DNA of 31,648 nucleotides, from NCBI GenBank assembly GCA_029747585.1, contig JAPEVF010000125.1:70424-102071 (forward strand), read 5' to 3'. The translations under genes and the position numbers were made by a program. Under the pieces are notes generated by a model. It did no database searches. It worked only from the letters and a program-made list of their open reading frames with translations, and was not told where the DNA came from. This DNA is from Pleurotus djamor (Eukaryota; Basidiomycota; Agaricomycetes; Agaricales; Pleurotaceae). Position 1 is the stretch's first letter; each line of letters opens with the position of its first letter. This document shows positions 1-10,612 of the stretch, piece after piece.

Positions 1-2166
1 TANNCCGATGTGGCTAGAAAAAGGATGGAGGGTCATTGAAGATAGGGAAGATTCAGAAGGCTCGACAGTGTAACGACTTACACATGACCGCTGTGAACCA
101 ACGGCTCAGCAAAGTGTGAATCGGGCACCATTGTANCTGCACTCACACGGTACCGATAGCATTCTGATACGCAGAATTCGTCATCAAAATCGACCAGTCC
201 TCCGTAGAAAAGTTTTGCAAGTACAAATTGGGTCGCTAGATGGAAGAGTTCTTCAACCTCGGGGCGGACTTCACATACAACCGTACTCACATCATAGCCT
301 TCGGGAAACAGAGTCTTGTCAAAGAAGTCGATGTTTGGTCTTTCGAAACCGGTTGCCAATACAATAATGTCGGCTTCAATGTGCTGTCGTTGACCAAGGA
401 AATGTGTTAGGATTGAAGCAGGAATATTATCAAGTGCCAAGTCACTAACGGTTTCTTCTCCTTCATCCTTGGGTTTGCTCCCGCGGCGACGGGCGTTGAC
501 AACCAGGCCAGAGGACGTACACCGNATGGGATCTCCGCGAATGTATGTGCAGCGACCCATGCGTACATGCTCAAGGAATTCGTCGTTGACAACCTAGACT
601 CAGAAGAACAGGATGAATCACGATGTCGAACAAGTTCCAGGACATTTGACTGACAGGGGTCCCCTCGAAAATTCCTCGGTCCGCAGGAACAAGGTCTTCA
701 ACACCACGGTAGTGCCAGTGAGTCAGGAAGGCCTCCCACAAGAAGCTGTGAAGACTTTAATCAAGCGTATTACGCATTCAAAATTGTGCTTGCCTCAAGG
801 GCATCTGTCTCCCAAATGGCTGGCAAGCAAGGAAAGTATCAATGAGGATATTCCTGTGATAATACGATCGACGAAGTTCTCGGAGTGGGTAAGCCAAGCG
901 GCTTACCTGGGGATAATCCACTTGTCGGACCGAGCAATCATCCACACTTGACCACCCTTACCACATCGGTCAAGGGCGGATTCAACGGCTTCCACCCCGC
1001 TTGCACCACTACCAATGACAACAATCCTCTTTCCTTCTAGTTGGCCCCCATCAACACTGTCTAGCTGTGATGAGTGAATGATGGGGCGTTTAAAAACAGG
1101 CGTGGCCAAGGGCTTCGTATCTCGGCTATCCTTCGAGTCGTATGGGACCTCGACATCATCTTTATGGTCGGCAGTGTCTTGAACATCTTGTTGAGGAGGC
1201 TCATGCTTCACGACGTCGGCATAGGAAAAGGGACCGGGAGACGATGATCCTTGATCGATACTTTGTCCGGTGGGAGGCGATTCGTCCTTGCCCAAGTCTT
1301 CAGGCATACCCTCAACGCGGATCCATTTCGGCTTGCCACACGTCCCTACGTTGACAATGACGGCGTTGAAGATCCCTTCTTCGCCATCATTGATCACCCA
1401 TTGGGGTAGAGTGGACTTGGGATCGCCGTTGGAGGCTGGCCGGATAGATTTCACCCGTGTCTGTGAGATGTGAGAAGAATAGGGCAATGAACAAGTTCAA
1501 AACGTACATTGAATCTCGTCCGGCTTTCAAGCCCATATTCTTCCCAAACCCGGGTGATCTCTACACGACAGAATATTTAGTGAGGTATGTTTACAGAACG
1601 GTTTGATACTGAGCCCACCCGAAAGAATTTCGTCGCGTCGTGGAAACGCTCTACTCCAAAGAACGGCAGGATGGAAACGATACAACAAGGAATTCAGTTG
1701 GAGGCCAGATGTCCTGTTGACATGCGCCCAGATTCCACCCAGCTTGTCCCGAGCGTTAGCTTCGAAGATCACGACTTCAAAGTTGTGAGATATGGCGTGA
1801 CTGCACGAGCGCGTGTGTATGCATTGAAGTGGGTAAGCAGGTCAACTCCAAGTCGGAGGGACTCACGCAGCGGAGGAAACGCCGGTCAAACCAGCCCCAA
1901 TCACAGCGATTCGGCCATACGGTGCTGAAAGTGGTTTGCAACATTTGGATGAAGGCTATAAAAATGGGTCAAGACAACGCGAAAAACCGATTGCACTAAC
2001 TTACAGGTTTGAAAAATATGATAATGGCGCGCTGGAGAAGGATGTAAAGGATATCCAACAACAATGTCATCAGTCTGAACGGGCTGTATGCGTCCAAATG
2101 ACGCCAATCGCTGGCAGAAACATCCTCGGATACGCGCTGACAGATTGTTGCATACACCGAGCGCAT
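1..2166 (-). CDS. Flavin-containing monooxygenase (FMO-like), membrane anchored, C-terminus cut by window edge
   Basis: Probable FAD- and NADPH-dependent monooxygenase; substrate unknown. The start is ATG at 2166, about 66 bp downstream of a TATA box. Exon 1 (2005-2166) encodes a hydrophobic segment (LLLDILYILLQRAIIIFF) that should anchor the enzyme in the ER membrane. Splicing over 1956-2004 joins it to the FAD-binding GAGLTG motif (about 1900). Further exons give GGIWAHVNRT (about 1700), the NADPH-binding GSGASG motif (about 1000), FGRQMPLS (about 800) and the FMO motif ATGFERP (about 335). Each junction restores frame. The last visible exon ends in a GHVHIG-like run at bases 1-13, so the C-terminus lies outside the window. 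One intron (746-793) uses a GC donor. A hydrophilic insert of about 70 residues sits between the first half and the second Rossmann motif. Family assignment is secure; specific reaction is not. Confidence 0.9.
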
Positions 2167-2231
2167 CTTTGTCGACGTCGATGTGGGAGGTTGTGGGAAG
2201 CGAAACGTGCGATGAATTCGACATGCGAGCA

Positions 2232-2237
2232 TTTATA
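2232..2237 (-). promoter_or_regulatory. TATA box of the FMO gene
   Basis: TATAAA reads on the minus strand here, 66 bp before the ATG at 2166. It is the best promoter candidate in the 178-bp gap between this gene and the stop codon of the upstream gene at 2345. Confidence 0.45.
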
Positions 2238-2344
2238 GTCGCCATTCTGCACATCTGGTAGGCGAATGGCGTGGGCGGAGTGACGTTGATGATGACGACA
2301 GAAGAGGAGCGATGTGTTTATATTTGTTTCCGACTCACGGTCAC

Positions 2345-3163
2345 TCACACATGATAGTACACGGAGACCTCAGTATAACGAACATGGTTTGCCCATCCTG
2401 GGTACTGCAAGCGTTTTCAGAATTATGATAAGAGAGGAATACGAAAGAAGCAGGCGGACCTGTGCCACAGCGATGAGAGCAATCCGATCACCCATTCTCA
2501 ACGCGTCGACGAAGCCCTTTCCAACGCCTCTGCCAGTCCCTTGCGACCCGTTTCTGTCATCGCGAACACCAGTGGGTAGCTCTTCGTCTGTCCAGTAGAT
2601 CTTGTGGCGGCAGAACTCGTCGGAAACATGCACGTTGTTCTGTAAATGAAACCTCGAGCTCCCATCAACGGGGACTTCCTCCCATTGATCCGTGTCCGAT
2701 GACGTGAGTCGTAGAATCGCAACTTCCCACCACGACCAGCATGAGACATACGTCCCTTAGAGTGAAAATTCAGAGCAGAGTATGTGGAAATAATGAAGAG
2801 TTCACCTTGATCTTTGGCATACCCTCCCCAGCCTTGATCATGACTATCTAAGACAAACTCAACGGCCTTGACTCTAGGCGCATCAAGCCAGGGTGACAGC
2901 GAGTCGGAGAGAGACAGTGGCTCGATGTCGACGCTCAGAATAGTTTCTTCCCCGCGGTTGCTACCTCTAGCGTACACCTCCCGTTCGTCGCTTTCCTCAT
3001 CCAAGAAGAAGGTTACGCAAGGCCAATAGTGGGCTAGGTCAAGCACCTTGTCAACCAGCTCTTTGGGAAGTTTCTCAAGCAGGGATCGACGAGCAAAGGC
3101 GACGTCTGTCGGGGCGGGTTGATATGGAGTGGGCGAGTCCATCACTGACTGGGACAAACCCAT
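2345..3163 (-). CDS. Uncharacterised basidiomycete protein, three exons
   Basis: Function unknown. ATG at 3163 begins MGLSQSVMDSP. Near residue 30 a helical LEKLPKELVDKVLDLAHYWP segment resembles the start of an F-box, though it is too diverged to call one. The 50-nt intron 2756-2805 and the 55-nt intron 2405-2459 were placed because removing them gives one continuous frame: exon 2 holds WWEVAILRLTSS and a GKGFVDALRMGDRIAL block, and exon 3 joins to give AQYPGWANHVRYTEV before the stop at 2345-2347. The RxGDR...AQFPGW-type ending is, as far as I know, the hallmark of a large uncharacterised family in mushroom-forming fungi. No signal peptide or membrane segment is visible. It is transcribed toward the FMO gene, 178 bp from that gene's start. 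Confidence 0.8.
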
Positions 3164-3262
3164 CCTGAGTGTTGAGTATGACGATGGTCGATCAGGGTCT
3201 CAGGGACGTGTAGGAAGTACGCTCCAAGGGACTTGCGGTGACTCGCAGTTTGCGTTGATAGA

Positions 3263-3296
3263 CACCTACGGGCACCTTTGCAATCGGCACCTACGG
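3263..3296. repeat. Direct repeat of a 9-bp CACCTACGG element
   Basis: CACCTACGG occurs at 3263-3271 and again at 3288-3296, 25 bp apart, about 100-130 bp upstream of the start codon of the 2345-3163 gene. It may be a paired transcription-factor site or chance. Confidence 0.3.
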
Positions 3297-3399
3297 AGCA
3301 TGACTTGGCACGGCACGGAGGGACACAACAGAGTTACAACCAAACCAATATTTTACCATACTTTTGCTAAATAAGAGCTAGCTGTGGATAGGGATTTTA

Positions 3400-5114
3400 C
3401 TACAAAGCCTTCTTCTCCCTCGATGCTTGGAAGGATTCCATAGCCTTCAATCGCTCCGCCAATGTTGGGTGGGAATGATGGTATGCCGAATAGCTACAAA
3501 CAGCGTCAGATTGTAAGACGATGGGACACAAAACAGGAATGCTCACAGCCAGTCGACCCAAACGGTTGACAAATTCTTGACATGGAGGGTAATCAAAGCG
3601 CGACCGAGACGATCCCCCATATCTTTCATAGAAGGATCGTTAAGCTTATCCTGAAGCTCACAAGCGAAGCGATCGGCCTGCCATTCGAAATGACGGCTGA
3701 CGGCGTTCAAGCAGATGCTGACAACGGCCTCAACGGGAGTGAGGATCATCTGAGAAGACATGAGCGAGGAAATTATCGAAGATTTTTTAACGAGGACGAA
3801 CCTGGAACAGGAGGAAAGCAACGATGGTAGGTGGTTGGGCAGCGACCGCCTTGGGGAAGTCAAATGAACGGAGGACGGGAGGTGCGTGCATGAAGGCCGG
3901 GAAGGTGGCGAGAATAGCGAACATGTGGAGCTGGGAGATAGCCAACATCTTTGTCGGGTGGAGGAAGTACCAATGTCCGAGCTCGTGGGCCAATACAGCC
4001 TCGACTTCCTCAGGCTTGCTCTGTTGGATCAAAGTATCGAAGATGACGATGTGCTTGCTCTACAGATTGATAAATCAACTGAGACGCCCATATATGCATA
4101 TGAGAAGAAAAGGACGAACCCAAGGCAAGCCGAAGAAGTATGCGTTGCTGTGAGAAGAGCGTTTCGAGCCGTCAATCTCGTAGAGATGCTTGAGGGGGAA
4201 TTTGAGCTTGCTGGCTAGTTCCTCGATTCGGGTGCGAAGAACGCCATCAGCCAAGGGAGAGAGCGTGTTGAAGAGCGGTTGGATGACAGTGGGGTATAAC
4301 ACGACCATGATCATCTGGAAGGAAATCCTAATATGCGTTTAAAAGTGTTAGTGAAGGTAAGGGCGTATATTAATGAAGACGCACATGAAGCCCATCAACC
4401 AAGGAACGAAGCGATCACCAGCCCACTTGAAGATATACAAGAAAAGAGCCAAGAATGGACCACCCAATACGATCCCGATAACCCAGCTTTTGATGAAGTC
4501 GGTAATGAAGAGTTTAGGCGTGGTCTTGTTGAACCCATGCTTTTCTTCGAGGACAAACGTGCTATATACCGAGAGAGGGATAGAAGGAACGGAGGAGATG
4601 AAGAACAGCAAAAACGCGAAGAAGAGCGATTGTGTGATCTAGAACGACTGTTCGGAATGGATTCCGTGTGATGAGGAAGCACGCACCTCATATTCTGGTC
4701 CGTATCCCAAACGCGAGATTATACGGCCCGCCGCCGACCAGCTCCATGCGTAGAAGCCGTACTGAAGCAAAAGCGAGTCGATGACTTGCTTGTAAAGCCC
4801 AGAGAGGAGGGAGAATTTAGCCTTGTCCTTGCCATACGCCTGTGACTTGACAAACTCCTCTTGCGAGAAGTACTCTTTGAGAGCTGCCGGCGGTTCAGTC
4901 TTCGAGTAAAGTGGGTATTGACGCAAGCTTTAAAAGTTTATTCAGATACAAATTCGTGGCAAGAGTTTGTGTGCGTGACTCACATGAGATACGACTCGAA
5001 GAGCGCCACAGACCAGGAAAAAGCCTGGACGTATAACTTCCAGTTGATTGGGTCGACCGCTACAAAGGCCAAGTGTCTTTGCAGCGCGCCCAGCTGTGAG
5101 TGGAGGAAGTCCAT
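3400..5114 (-). CDS. STE24: CAAX prenyl protease Ste24 (M48 zinc metalloprotease)
   Basis: Integral membrane zinc protease of the ER/inner nuclear membrane that cleaves the C-terminal tripeptide of farnesylated CAAX proteins and trims precursors such as lipopeptide pheromone. ATG at 5114 starts MDFLHSQLGALQ. The 56-nt intron 4928-4983 joins to give ESYLILRQYPLY, a typical Ste24 N-terminal segment. Several membrane-spanning segments follow, then SNAYFFGLPW (about 4120), SKHIVIFDTLIQQ and the zinc-binding HELGH motif (about 3975). The third zinc ligand lies in HFEWQADRFACEL (about 3680). The C-terminus runs YSAYHHSHPTLAERL and ends in basic residues at the TAG (3400-3402). At least five introns break it. 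All residues expected for catalysis are present and the length suits the family. Confidence 0.95.
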
Positions 5115-5209
5115 GATGGTAGGTGGTTAAGAGGCGCGACGGTGCGCGACACGTTGGTGGACGTGGCGAGGAATACACAGCCACCTGTCATTCCCCAAAT
5201 CCCCTAGGG

Positions 5210-5232
5210 CACGTGAGAAGGGTGCTCTCACG
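5210..5232. promoter_or_regulatory. E-box CACGTG overlapping a 7-bp inverted repeat
   Basis: CACGTG at 5210-5215 is the core site of bHLH factors. CGTGAGA (5212-5218) is mirrored by TCTCACG (5226-5232) across a 7-bp spacer. The site lies about 96 bp upstream of the STE24 ATG, a sensible position for an upstream element. Function is inferred only. Confidence 0.35.
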
Positions 5233-6020
5233 CGACGCCGATGTCTTGAAGTTTCGACTTTGCTTCAACTTGCGCGGCCGATGGTGGTGGTTTACGCGAC
5301 GTCAATACGACACCCATCTAGTAGAAGCACTACAATGAAGCAAAGTGATGATGACGACATTGCAAGCATATCCCCGTGTTCCCTCCGAGGCCCCGGACTC
5401 AATCCATCGCAGTTCCTTTCGCCTCCATGCCTGGTGGAGACATTCGCGCCCATGGGCAATGGCTCTCTGTCTGCTTATTGGATAGTCTGGTCAAGAAATT
5501 ATCGCGCGGCTCATAAATGCAAGACTGACCATGGTGAAGTTCTACTCTGGTGCGTCTTGTAGAGTTGGATATCGACGCCTCGTTACCCTCTCCGCAGCGC
5601 AGCGGTCTCTTCGAAGGCTTTTTCAAGCAGTCATATGTATCACCGCCTGGCGTTTCAACCTCTAACGCGATTGCAATCATGGTTCTTCTGCGTTATCATC
5701 CGTCTTGCTCTGCGGATGGTGACTTACTGCCTTAACTTCCCCATCGTCTCGGCCGCCAACCCTTCTTTTGATTTCATCGTTGTATTGGACTTTCCCACGC
5801 GAGCTGTCGATCACTAATGCTTGGACCTTCCCCTTGTATTTCCCTGATGCGGGCTCGACAACTCTGAGTCTCAACATCACGTTTTGTTACTCTCAATACA
5901 CCGTTTCTACCGAACAAACTTGAAATGCGAGAGCATCTCTACTCGTGAACCCATTCTTATCTTCCCTATGTTGGCCTGATCTTACCCTCGGTACCTGAGA
6001 CCCAGCGCTCTGATTCCGGG

Positions 6021-6029
6021 TATATATAT
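6021..6029 (+). promoter_or_regulatory. TATA-like run before the membrane-protein gene
   Basis: TATATATAT ends only 10 bp before the ATG at 6039. If it is a true TATA box, transcription would begin after that ATG, and the in-frame ATG at 6057 would be the real start. Confidence 0.35.
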
Positions 6030-6038
6030 CGAAGATAA

Positions 6039-7316
6039 ATGCGAGACGAACGACCCATGAACCCATCCAACCCCTCCTTTCTCTCTATACTATATCTTCT
6101 TGCGACCGTCAATAAGCTTGGCGTCGCAGTTCCTCGAAACGTAACGATTGACGATAGCCACGGGGATCCAGAGACTAGCGTTTTCATAGAATATAGTCCA
6201 GTCAACGCATGGAATGACGGGAGGTACTGCAAAGACTGCCCAGCAAAGCTTGACCCCAACCAGGTTTCTCAGGTGATTGTCGGAACTACCGCCTCTCATT
6301 GACGGTCATCACATCCTTACTGCTGTTCCATCGCATCCTTCAGGGCACTTGGATGGATAGCACTTTCTCGTTAAAGAACCATATTGTCCCCACAGCGAAA
6401 ACTACCTTCAATGGTTTGGAACTCTCAAATCTTCTCCCAATCTCTGCCCTCATACTCGTTTAGGAACTGCGGTCTATGTTCTCTGTGCGTTGGCCGAGTC
6501 TACATCAAATCCATCTGGATACGCCGACATGGAGTTTATCCTTGACGGACAAACAAAAGGATCTTTTGTCTGGACACCTCCCAACACGCACAACTACACC
6601 TACAACGTTACAGTTTTCTCACTCACCGGGTTGGACCATCGAACCCATACCTTTGAAATACGAAATGGCCATCCCAACGGCCAGGACCACACATCCATTT
6701 TACTTGACTCCATAATATACACGTGTGTAATGACGATCCGCGTACATATACTTTTATATCCTTCTGACAGGGACCCACTTGCAGCACGGACGACCATGAC
6801 AACATTTCCATTGACTCGAGGCCTCCTGGGACTGCAACCCAGTCACCAGCCTCACCCTCAAGACACCTACCGCCAGGAGTGGTCGCAGCGCTTGCCCTCG
6901 GAGTGATCGCTGTTGTTTTCTTCCTGGTTTTTGGCACAACCTTTTGGATTCGGTCTGTACGAGCAAGACATCAGTTTCGCTTGCGTACATTACCATTCAG
7001 TTGCGACGAAGCAGGTGATGCAAGTACATCTACCTCTTTCAAAGCGATCAACACTGCTCCGCACTCAGTTGGCGGTGAAACACTCACCGTCAACTCATCT
7101 CTTGGACCTACATACACTGATCGGCAATCGAGATGCGGGGACAACCTTGGGGCTTCACCATCTACGTCTACGCCTACAACGGCGCCATGCCTCTCCCATA
7201 TGTTGGACCCAGCACGAGATTTGCCTCCGCCAGGTTATGACGAAGCCACCCCTTACGAACACACTAGACTGCCTTCCGCCTCCTCCTCCCGTCTTCGGTC
7301 GCTTCGCTCGAAATAA
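6039..7316 (+). CDS. Secreted-domain, single-pass membrane protein with proline-rich cytoplasmic tail
   Basis: A signal sequence (hydrophobic core FLSILYLLATV) is followed by an extracellular domain with CKDC and NHT-type glycosylation sites, a jelly-roll-like stretch (TAVYVLCAL, MEFILDGQ, HTFEIRNG), a Ser/Pro linker and one transmembrane helix (VVAALALGVIAVVFFLVFG, about 6880-6935). A basic stop-transfer RSVRARH and a Ser/Thr-rich tail with LPPPGYDEA then lead to the stop at 7314-7316. Introns were placed by frame continuity: one ends at the CAG before GGCACTTGG (about 6343), one interrupts FNG-TAVYV (about 6416-6462) and one starts GTAATG after IIYTC (about 6727). This architecture is common and unnamed in agaricomycetes. 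The ATG at 6057 gives a cleaner signal peptide than 6039. Ligand unknown. Confidence 0.82.
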
Positions 7317-7538
7317 TAGACGATGTCAGAAGGACCCACGGTATTTATTTACCAGACATTTTATCGTAGCGTTGAGTATCAGCCATGTACTCTATAATAG
7401 TCCGGGGACCGTTGCAAATCCTCATCTTGTCTCGAACTTGGCCTATATTCCAGATTACACGCATCAGGGTAATTTACAAGATTAACATACAGGTGGAAAA
7501 GCAGCCGGTATTGTGCAAAGGAAGCCAAAGGCTTACAT

Positions 7539-9223
7539 TCAATGAGGCGTCATTCCGTGAAACTCCATGACCCTCAAAGGCTTTCCTCGAAGCGTCGACA
7601 ATCCCGGTACAGCCTCAGCAACGGATAACATGATTTGCCTCGCAGATACTCGGGGTGGGCAATCATTGATGGCGTAGTCCCATGCACCGAAGTTGGATAG
7701 TTTCCAGTCGGGATATCTATTGACAGTCATTGGGGTTGTGAATATCGGAAAGTTCCAATCGATCGAGGTCTGCAAAATCATTGAGGACTAGGCAAAATGG
7801 GATACCGTAGGGTGAACTCACAGGCCGAACGTCCTTGAGCTGCGCTTTGCCGTTCTGATTCAGATAAGTACCACCGATGCCTTTGTAGACGACTTCCAGG
7901 GATTGAAGACCGGGAAGTTGCCTGTAGAGAGTATCGAGGATAGCTGGACACAGAATTTCGACGTCTAGGGTGAGGGAGCTAATGCGACTGGACGGTGCGC
8001 CTCCTAATGTAGTCGCCAAAGCCAAGAACTTGTCGTAGCTCAGTCGACACTCTTGGAGGCTCAAGCATTCTAAAGTGTCCAAGGTATGTCGAATTAGAGT
8101 CAATACCACATCGAAATCGTCAGGGGGGTGCGACAGTGATAGCGCTTTGAGTTGAGGCAGTGGCAGTGACTGATCTTTGAGTTGGGTTATGAACGGAGTC
8201 CAGAAAGCGTGTTTCGATTGAGGGATTAGAGAAAGATCGGCCAAATGTGGGGTTTGCTCCGAAATGAACTTCAAGATGGGCGTCGTATTCAAGGAACCAT
8301 CAACCCATAGAGGGCAAAGGACGAGCCTGGTAAGGCGAGGGAAGCGGCCGAACTTGTCGAACAGTTCGTCAGTGCCCAGATGATAAGGCGAGAGGAGGTG
8401 AAGCGATGTGAGAGTGGAGGCCATGCGGTTGATCCACGGTGGAAGATTCGTCACAATGTAAGACATTTCCGATTCTAAATTATCTGCCATGCCTGCAGGA
8501 AGGTCAAGCTTCAGCTCCAACTCTTCAAGACTCTCGAGACAAGTTAATGTTATTATCGGGTTCAAACAAGCTGTAGAGTCACAATGCAAGACTAGTCGAC
8601 GGAGCTTGCTGTGGTTCAGAGTTTTTGCAAGGATGTCGGCGAATGGGGACACCGCTTCGGTGAACGATTTCAGGTCAAGGACGCAGGCTCGAAGGTTGAC
8701 CATATGTTTAATGGCTATTTCAACGTCAGAACGAGCCTCATTTGTTTGACCATGCTGGACACGTTGAGTCCTTTCTCGTATCTCAGCCCAGGTGGGAGAG
8801 CGGGAGTTCGATACTCGATCTTTGACATGTTGAACATGAAACGAAAGGGGTAGAGAACTACCCCGGACGACAGACGCTTTTGACGAGGTATTGGGGGCGC
8901 CCATATACAAAGTGCTGATAAACGAGAGAGATATCTCGAGCTCGTGGACTCGCAATGCAAGGTCAGGGTTGCTAAAGAAGACGAGATACTCAGCTAGAAC
9001 GAGATACGGAGGAATCTGTTTCATACCTGAGTGCGCCAATCGACTGTATCGTATCCATATCTAATTCTTTCCATTCCACTGTTCGGTATGTCTTGTCCAA
9101 GACGAGATTGTAGAAAGCGCGATTTACGGAAATCATCCGGCGCAGGACTTTCCAATGGAGATAGCACGAAATTTGGCGCCATATTTCATGAGGAATTCTC
9201 TCCACAGCGCTGACGCCGGCCAT
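7539..9223 (-). CDS. F-box protein with degenerate leucine-rich repeats
   Basis: Likely substrate receptor of an SCF ubiquitin ligase. ATG at 9223 starts with an F-box (IPHEIWRQISCYLHWKVLRRMISVNRAFYNLV, described over residues 10-45, binding Skp1). The 55-nt intron 8972-9026 joins ALS to NPDLALRVHEL, and the 52-nt intron 7770-7821 joins DVRP to TSIDWNF; both restore frame. The body has repeated LxxLxLxxC-like units (LRRLVLHCDS, LEELELKL, LTSLHLLS, LTRLVLCPLW, LKALSLSHP, LECLSLQECRL), characteristic of the divergent LRR of basidiomycete F-box proteins. Stop at 7539-7541. Its substrate cannot be told from sequence. It faces the 6039-7316 gene tail to tail, 222 bp apart. Confidence 0.9.
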
Positions 9224-9371
9224 GGTGTGTTGATGATGGAGGAGTTCAGAGGCCTCAGGAGAAACTGAACAGCTTCAAGTTGGTCAACGCCGCGACCCTG
9301 AGGGGTTCCTCAACAACAACTCCTAACTCTGGGGGTATGAACATCCAGCAATGAAGTTGAATCATTGCCTT

Positions 9372-10142
9372 CTACGAAGTTCTATTCATGATTTCGTCCA
9401 CAATTTTGCTTTGACCCGCGTCCCATTCTTCCCAGCACAAACTTAGAACCAACGTATCCCTTCCCAAACATTTCTCCTTGGGATCTCCTTTGCGAATGCT
9501 TCGCCCGTTGCTGATCTTTCCTTTCCCCTCAGGCCAAACTTGGACCCATCGTAGGATTCCTTCCTTGATGAAGCCCATTCTGTTGGCGACATGAGCACTC
9601 TTTGAGTTCATAGAGTTCGTCTTCCAAACCACCCTTCGAAGTCCCAAACCTCCAGCGGATGGTAAATCAAGCGCATAATGAAGCATGAGTCCAACCGCGT
9701 TTGACGTTACATGGCTTCGCTGGAAGTCAGGCAAGATCGTGATCCATCCGATCTCTGTGAACAGGTGAGACACAGAGGTGTTCAGATAACTCATTACGCC
9801 TGCTAATTTTCCTTTTTCACCAAGTACCTCACTGGGCTTGGTCTTGTCGAAAACAGCGAAGAGTGATAACCCCCCAGGCTTGACGATGCCCTCGAGGAAA
9901 TCTTCCGTGAATTGCTGCACCGATTCAAACGGACCGACGGAGAGATGCTGATACAGTTCGTAGTTGTTCCTTCCACCGTCAACATATCGCTGTGCATGGG
10001 CAGTTGTCTAGGGGGATTGAGGTCAGTCATTCGCTAGCCAATATGATAACCTCGGCAATAAAAAANTACGCACAATGAAGGGTGTCAAGAATACCCTTTC
10101 GTTCTCCAAGTCGTGAATGGGGAGTATGTTATCCGCAGGCAT
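9372..10142 (-). CDS. GNAT-family N-acetyltransferase (RimJ/RimL-like)
   Basis: Probable acetyl-CoA-dependent N-acetyltransferase acting on an amine, possibly a protein N-terminus or small molecule. ATG at 10142 begins MPADNILPIHDLENERV. The 66-nt intron 10008-10073 joins TPFI to TTAHAQRYVDG; an N at 10066 lies inside this intron and does no harm. Core GNAT elements follow: GKLAGVMSYLNT (beta strands 2-3), EIGWITILPDFQRSHVT (beta 4 and the acetyl-CoA-binding turn, in the RTHVT form seen in fungal members), then LGLRRVVWKTNSMNSKSAHV and NRMGFIKEGILRW (beta 5, alpha 4). About 235 residues, normal for the family. Stop at 9372-9374, 148 bp beyond the start codon of the downstream F-box gene. Confidence 0.9.
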
Positions 10143-10612
10143 TGGTGATTGAACTGGTTTCCGAGGTGCCCTGTAGGATGGGCACTAACCTTTGTGTGCT
10201 TTTATAGGATCAGACCCAGGTCACGTTCGTCATACCTGCAACTCCAATTTCCGGAACTAGAGTTGAAGAACAAGATGGCCAGTTTCTCCGCGACTGGGAC
10301 CCCAGTCTACCGCAACCCTGCTCACTGTGAGATACTTGCTGGGAGGGGTCATTAAACGGGAGCCCGTCTCTCCGTCGGTCCCAGAGCGCAGCCCCCACTT
10401 CCCTGCCCGTCCCTAGCGAGACTTGGATGTGTCCTGAGTGGGCTGTCGCAGTTTCATGAAGGACTGTCATCCCGTAAAACACCTTCAGAAAGATATCTAA
10501 CCGATGAAACCGGGTCGTCAAGTTCAATGGTAGCACGATGCTGTACACTGCATACGGGAAAGCAACACGGAAGCAAGGTAGAGCTGAGATTATGGGTAAT
10601 GTTATGAAACAC
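10143..10612. other. Intergenic region between Argonaute 3' end and GNAT start
   Basis: The 470 bp must hold the Argonaute terminator and the acetyltransferase promoter, both genes being on the minus strand. Open frames here are short and unlike any family known to me. I see no RNA gene or repeat. Confidence 0.5.

Larger units (their letters stand above)
5115..6038. other. Divergent intergenic region without a recognisable gene
   Basis: This 924-bp stretch separates the start codons of STE24 (minus) and the membrane protein at 6039 (plus), so it should hold both promoters. Open frames inside it have no family resemblance and no splice-consistent extension. It contains an E-box within an inverted repeat near 5210 and a TATA-like run at 6021-6029. 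Confidence 0.6.

Noticed and set aside
861..895. Very short intron-like gap of 28 nt in the FMO gene between GTAAGC and CGAG
   Set aside because: Using the downstream TATCACAG acceptor gives a normal intron of about 53 nt and a better family match (NILIDTFLACQPFGRQ).
2498..2762. Read-through frame of the 2345-3163 gene ending in a Ser/Thr/Arg-rich tail
   Set aside because: Arises from not removing the 50-nt intron at 2756-2805; the spliced frame gives the recognisable family ending.
5260..5735. Several plus-strand frames of 60-100 codons in the STE24/membrane-protein intergenic region
   Set aside because: Mixed composition, no domain, no coherent exon chain; typical random frames in a GC-balanced promoter region.
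10210..10548. 112-codon minus-strand frame between GNAT and Argonaute
   Set aside because: No similarity to a known family and no conserved-looking motif; probably chance in the intergenic region.
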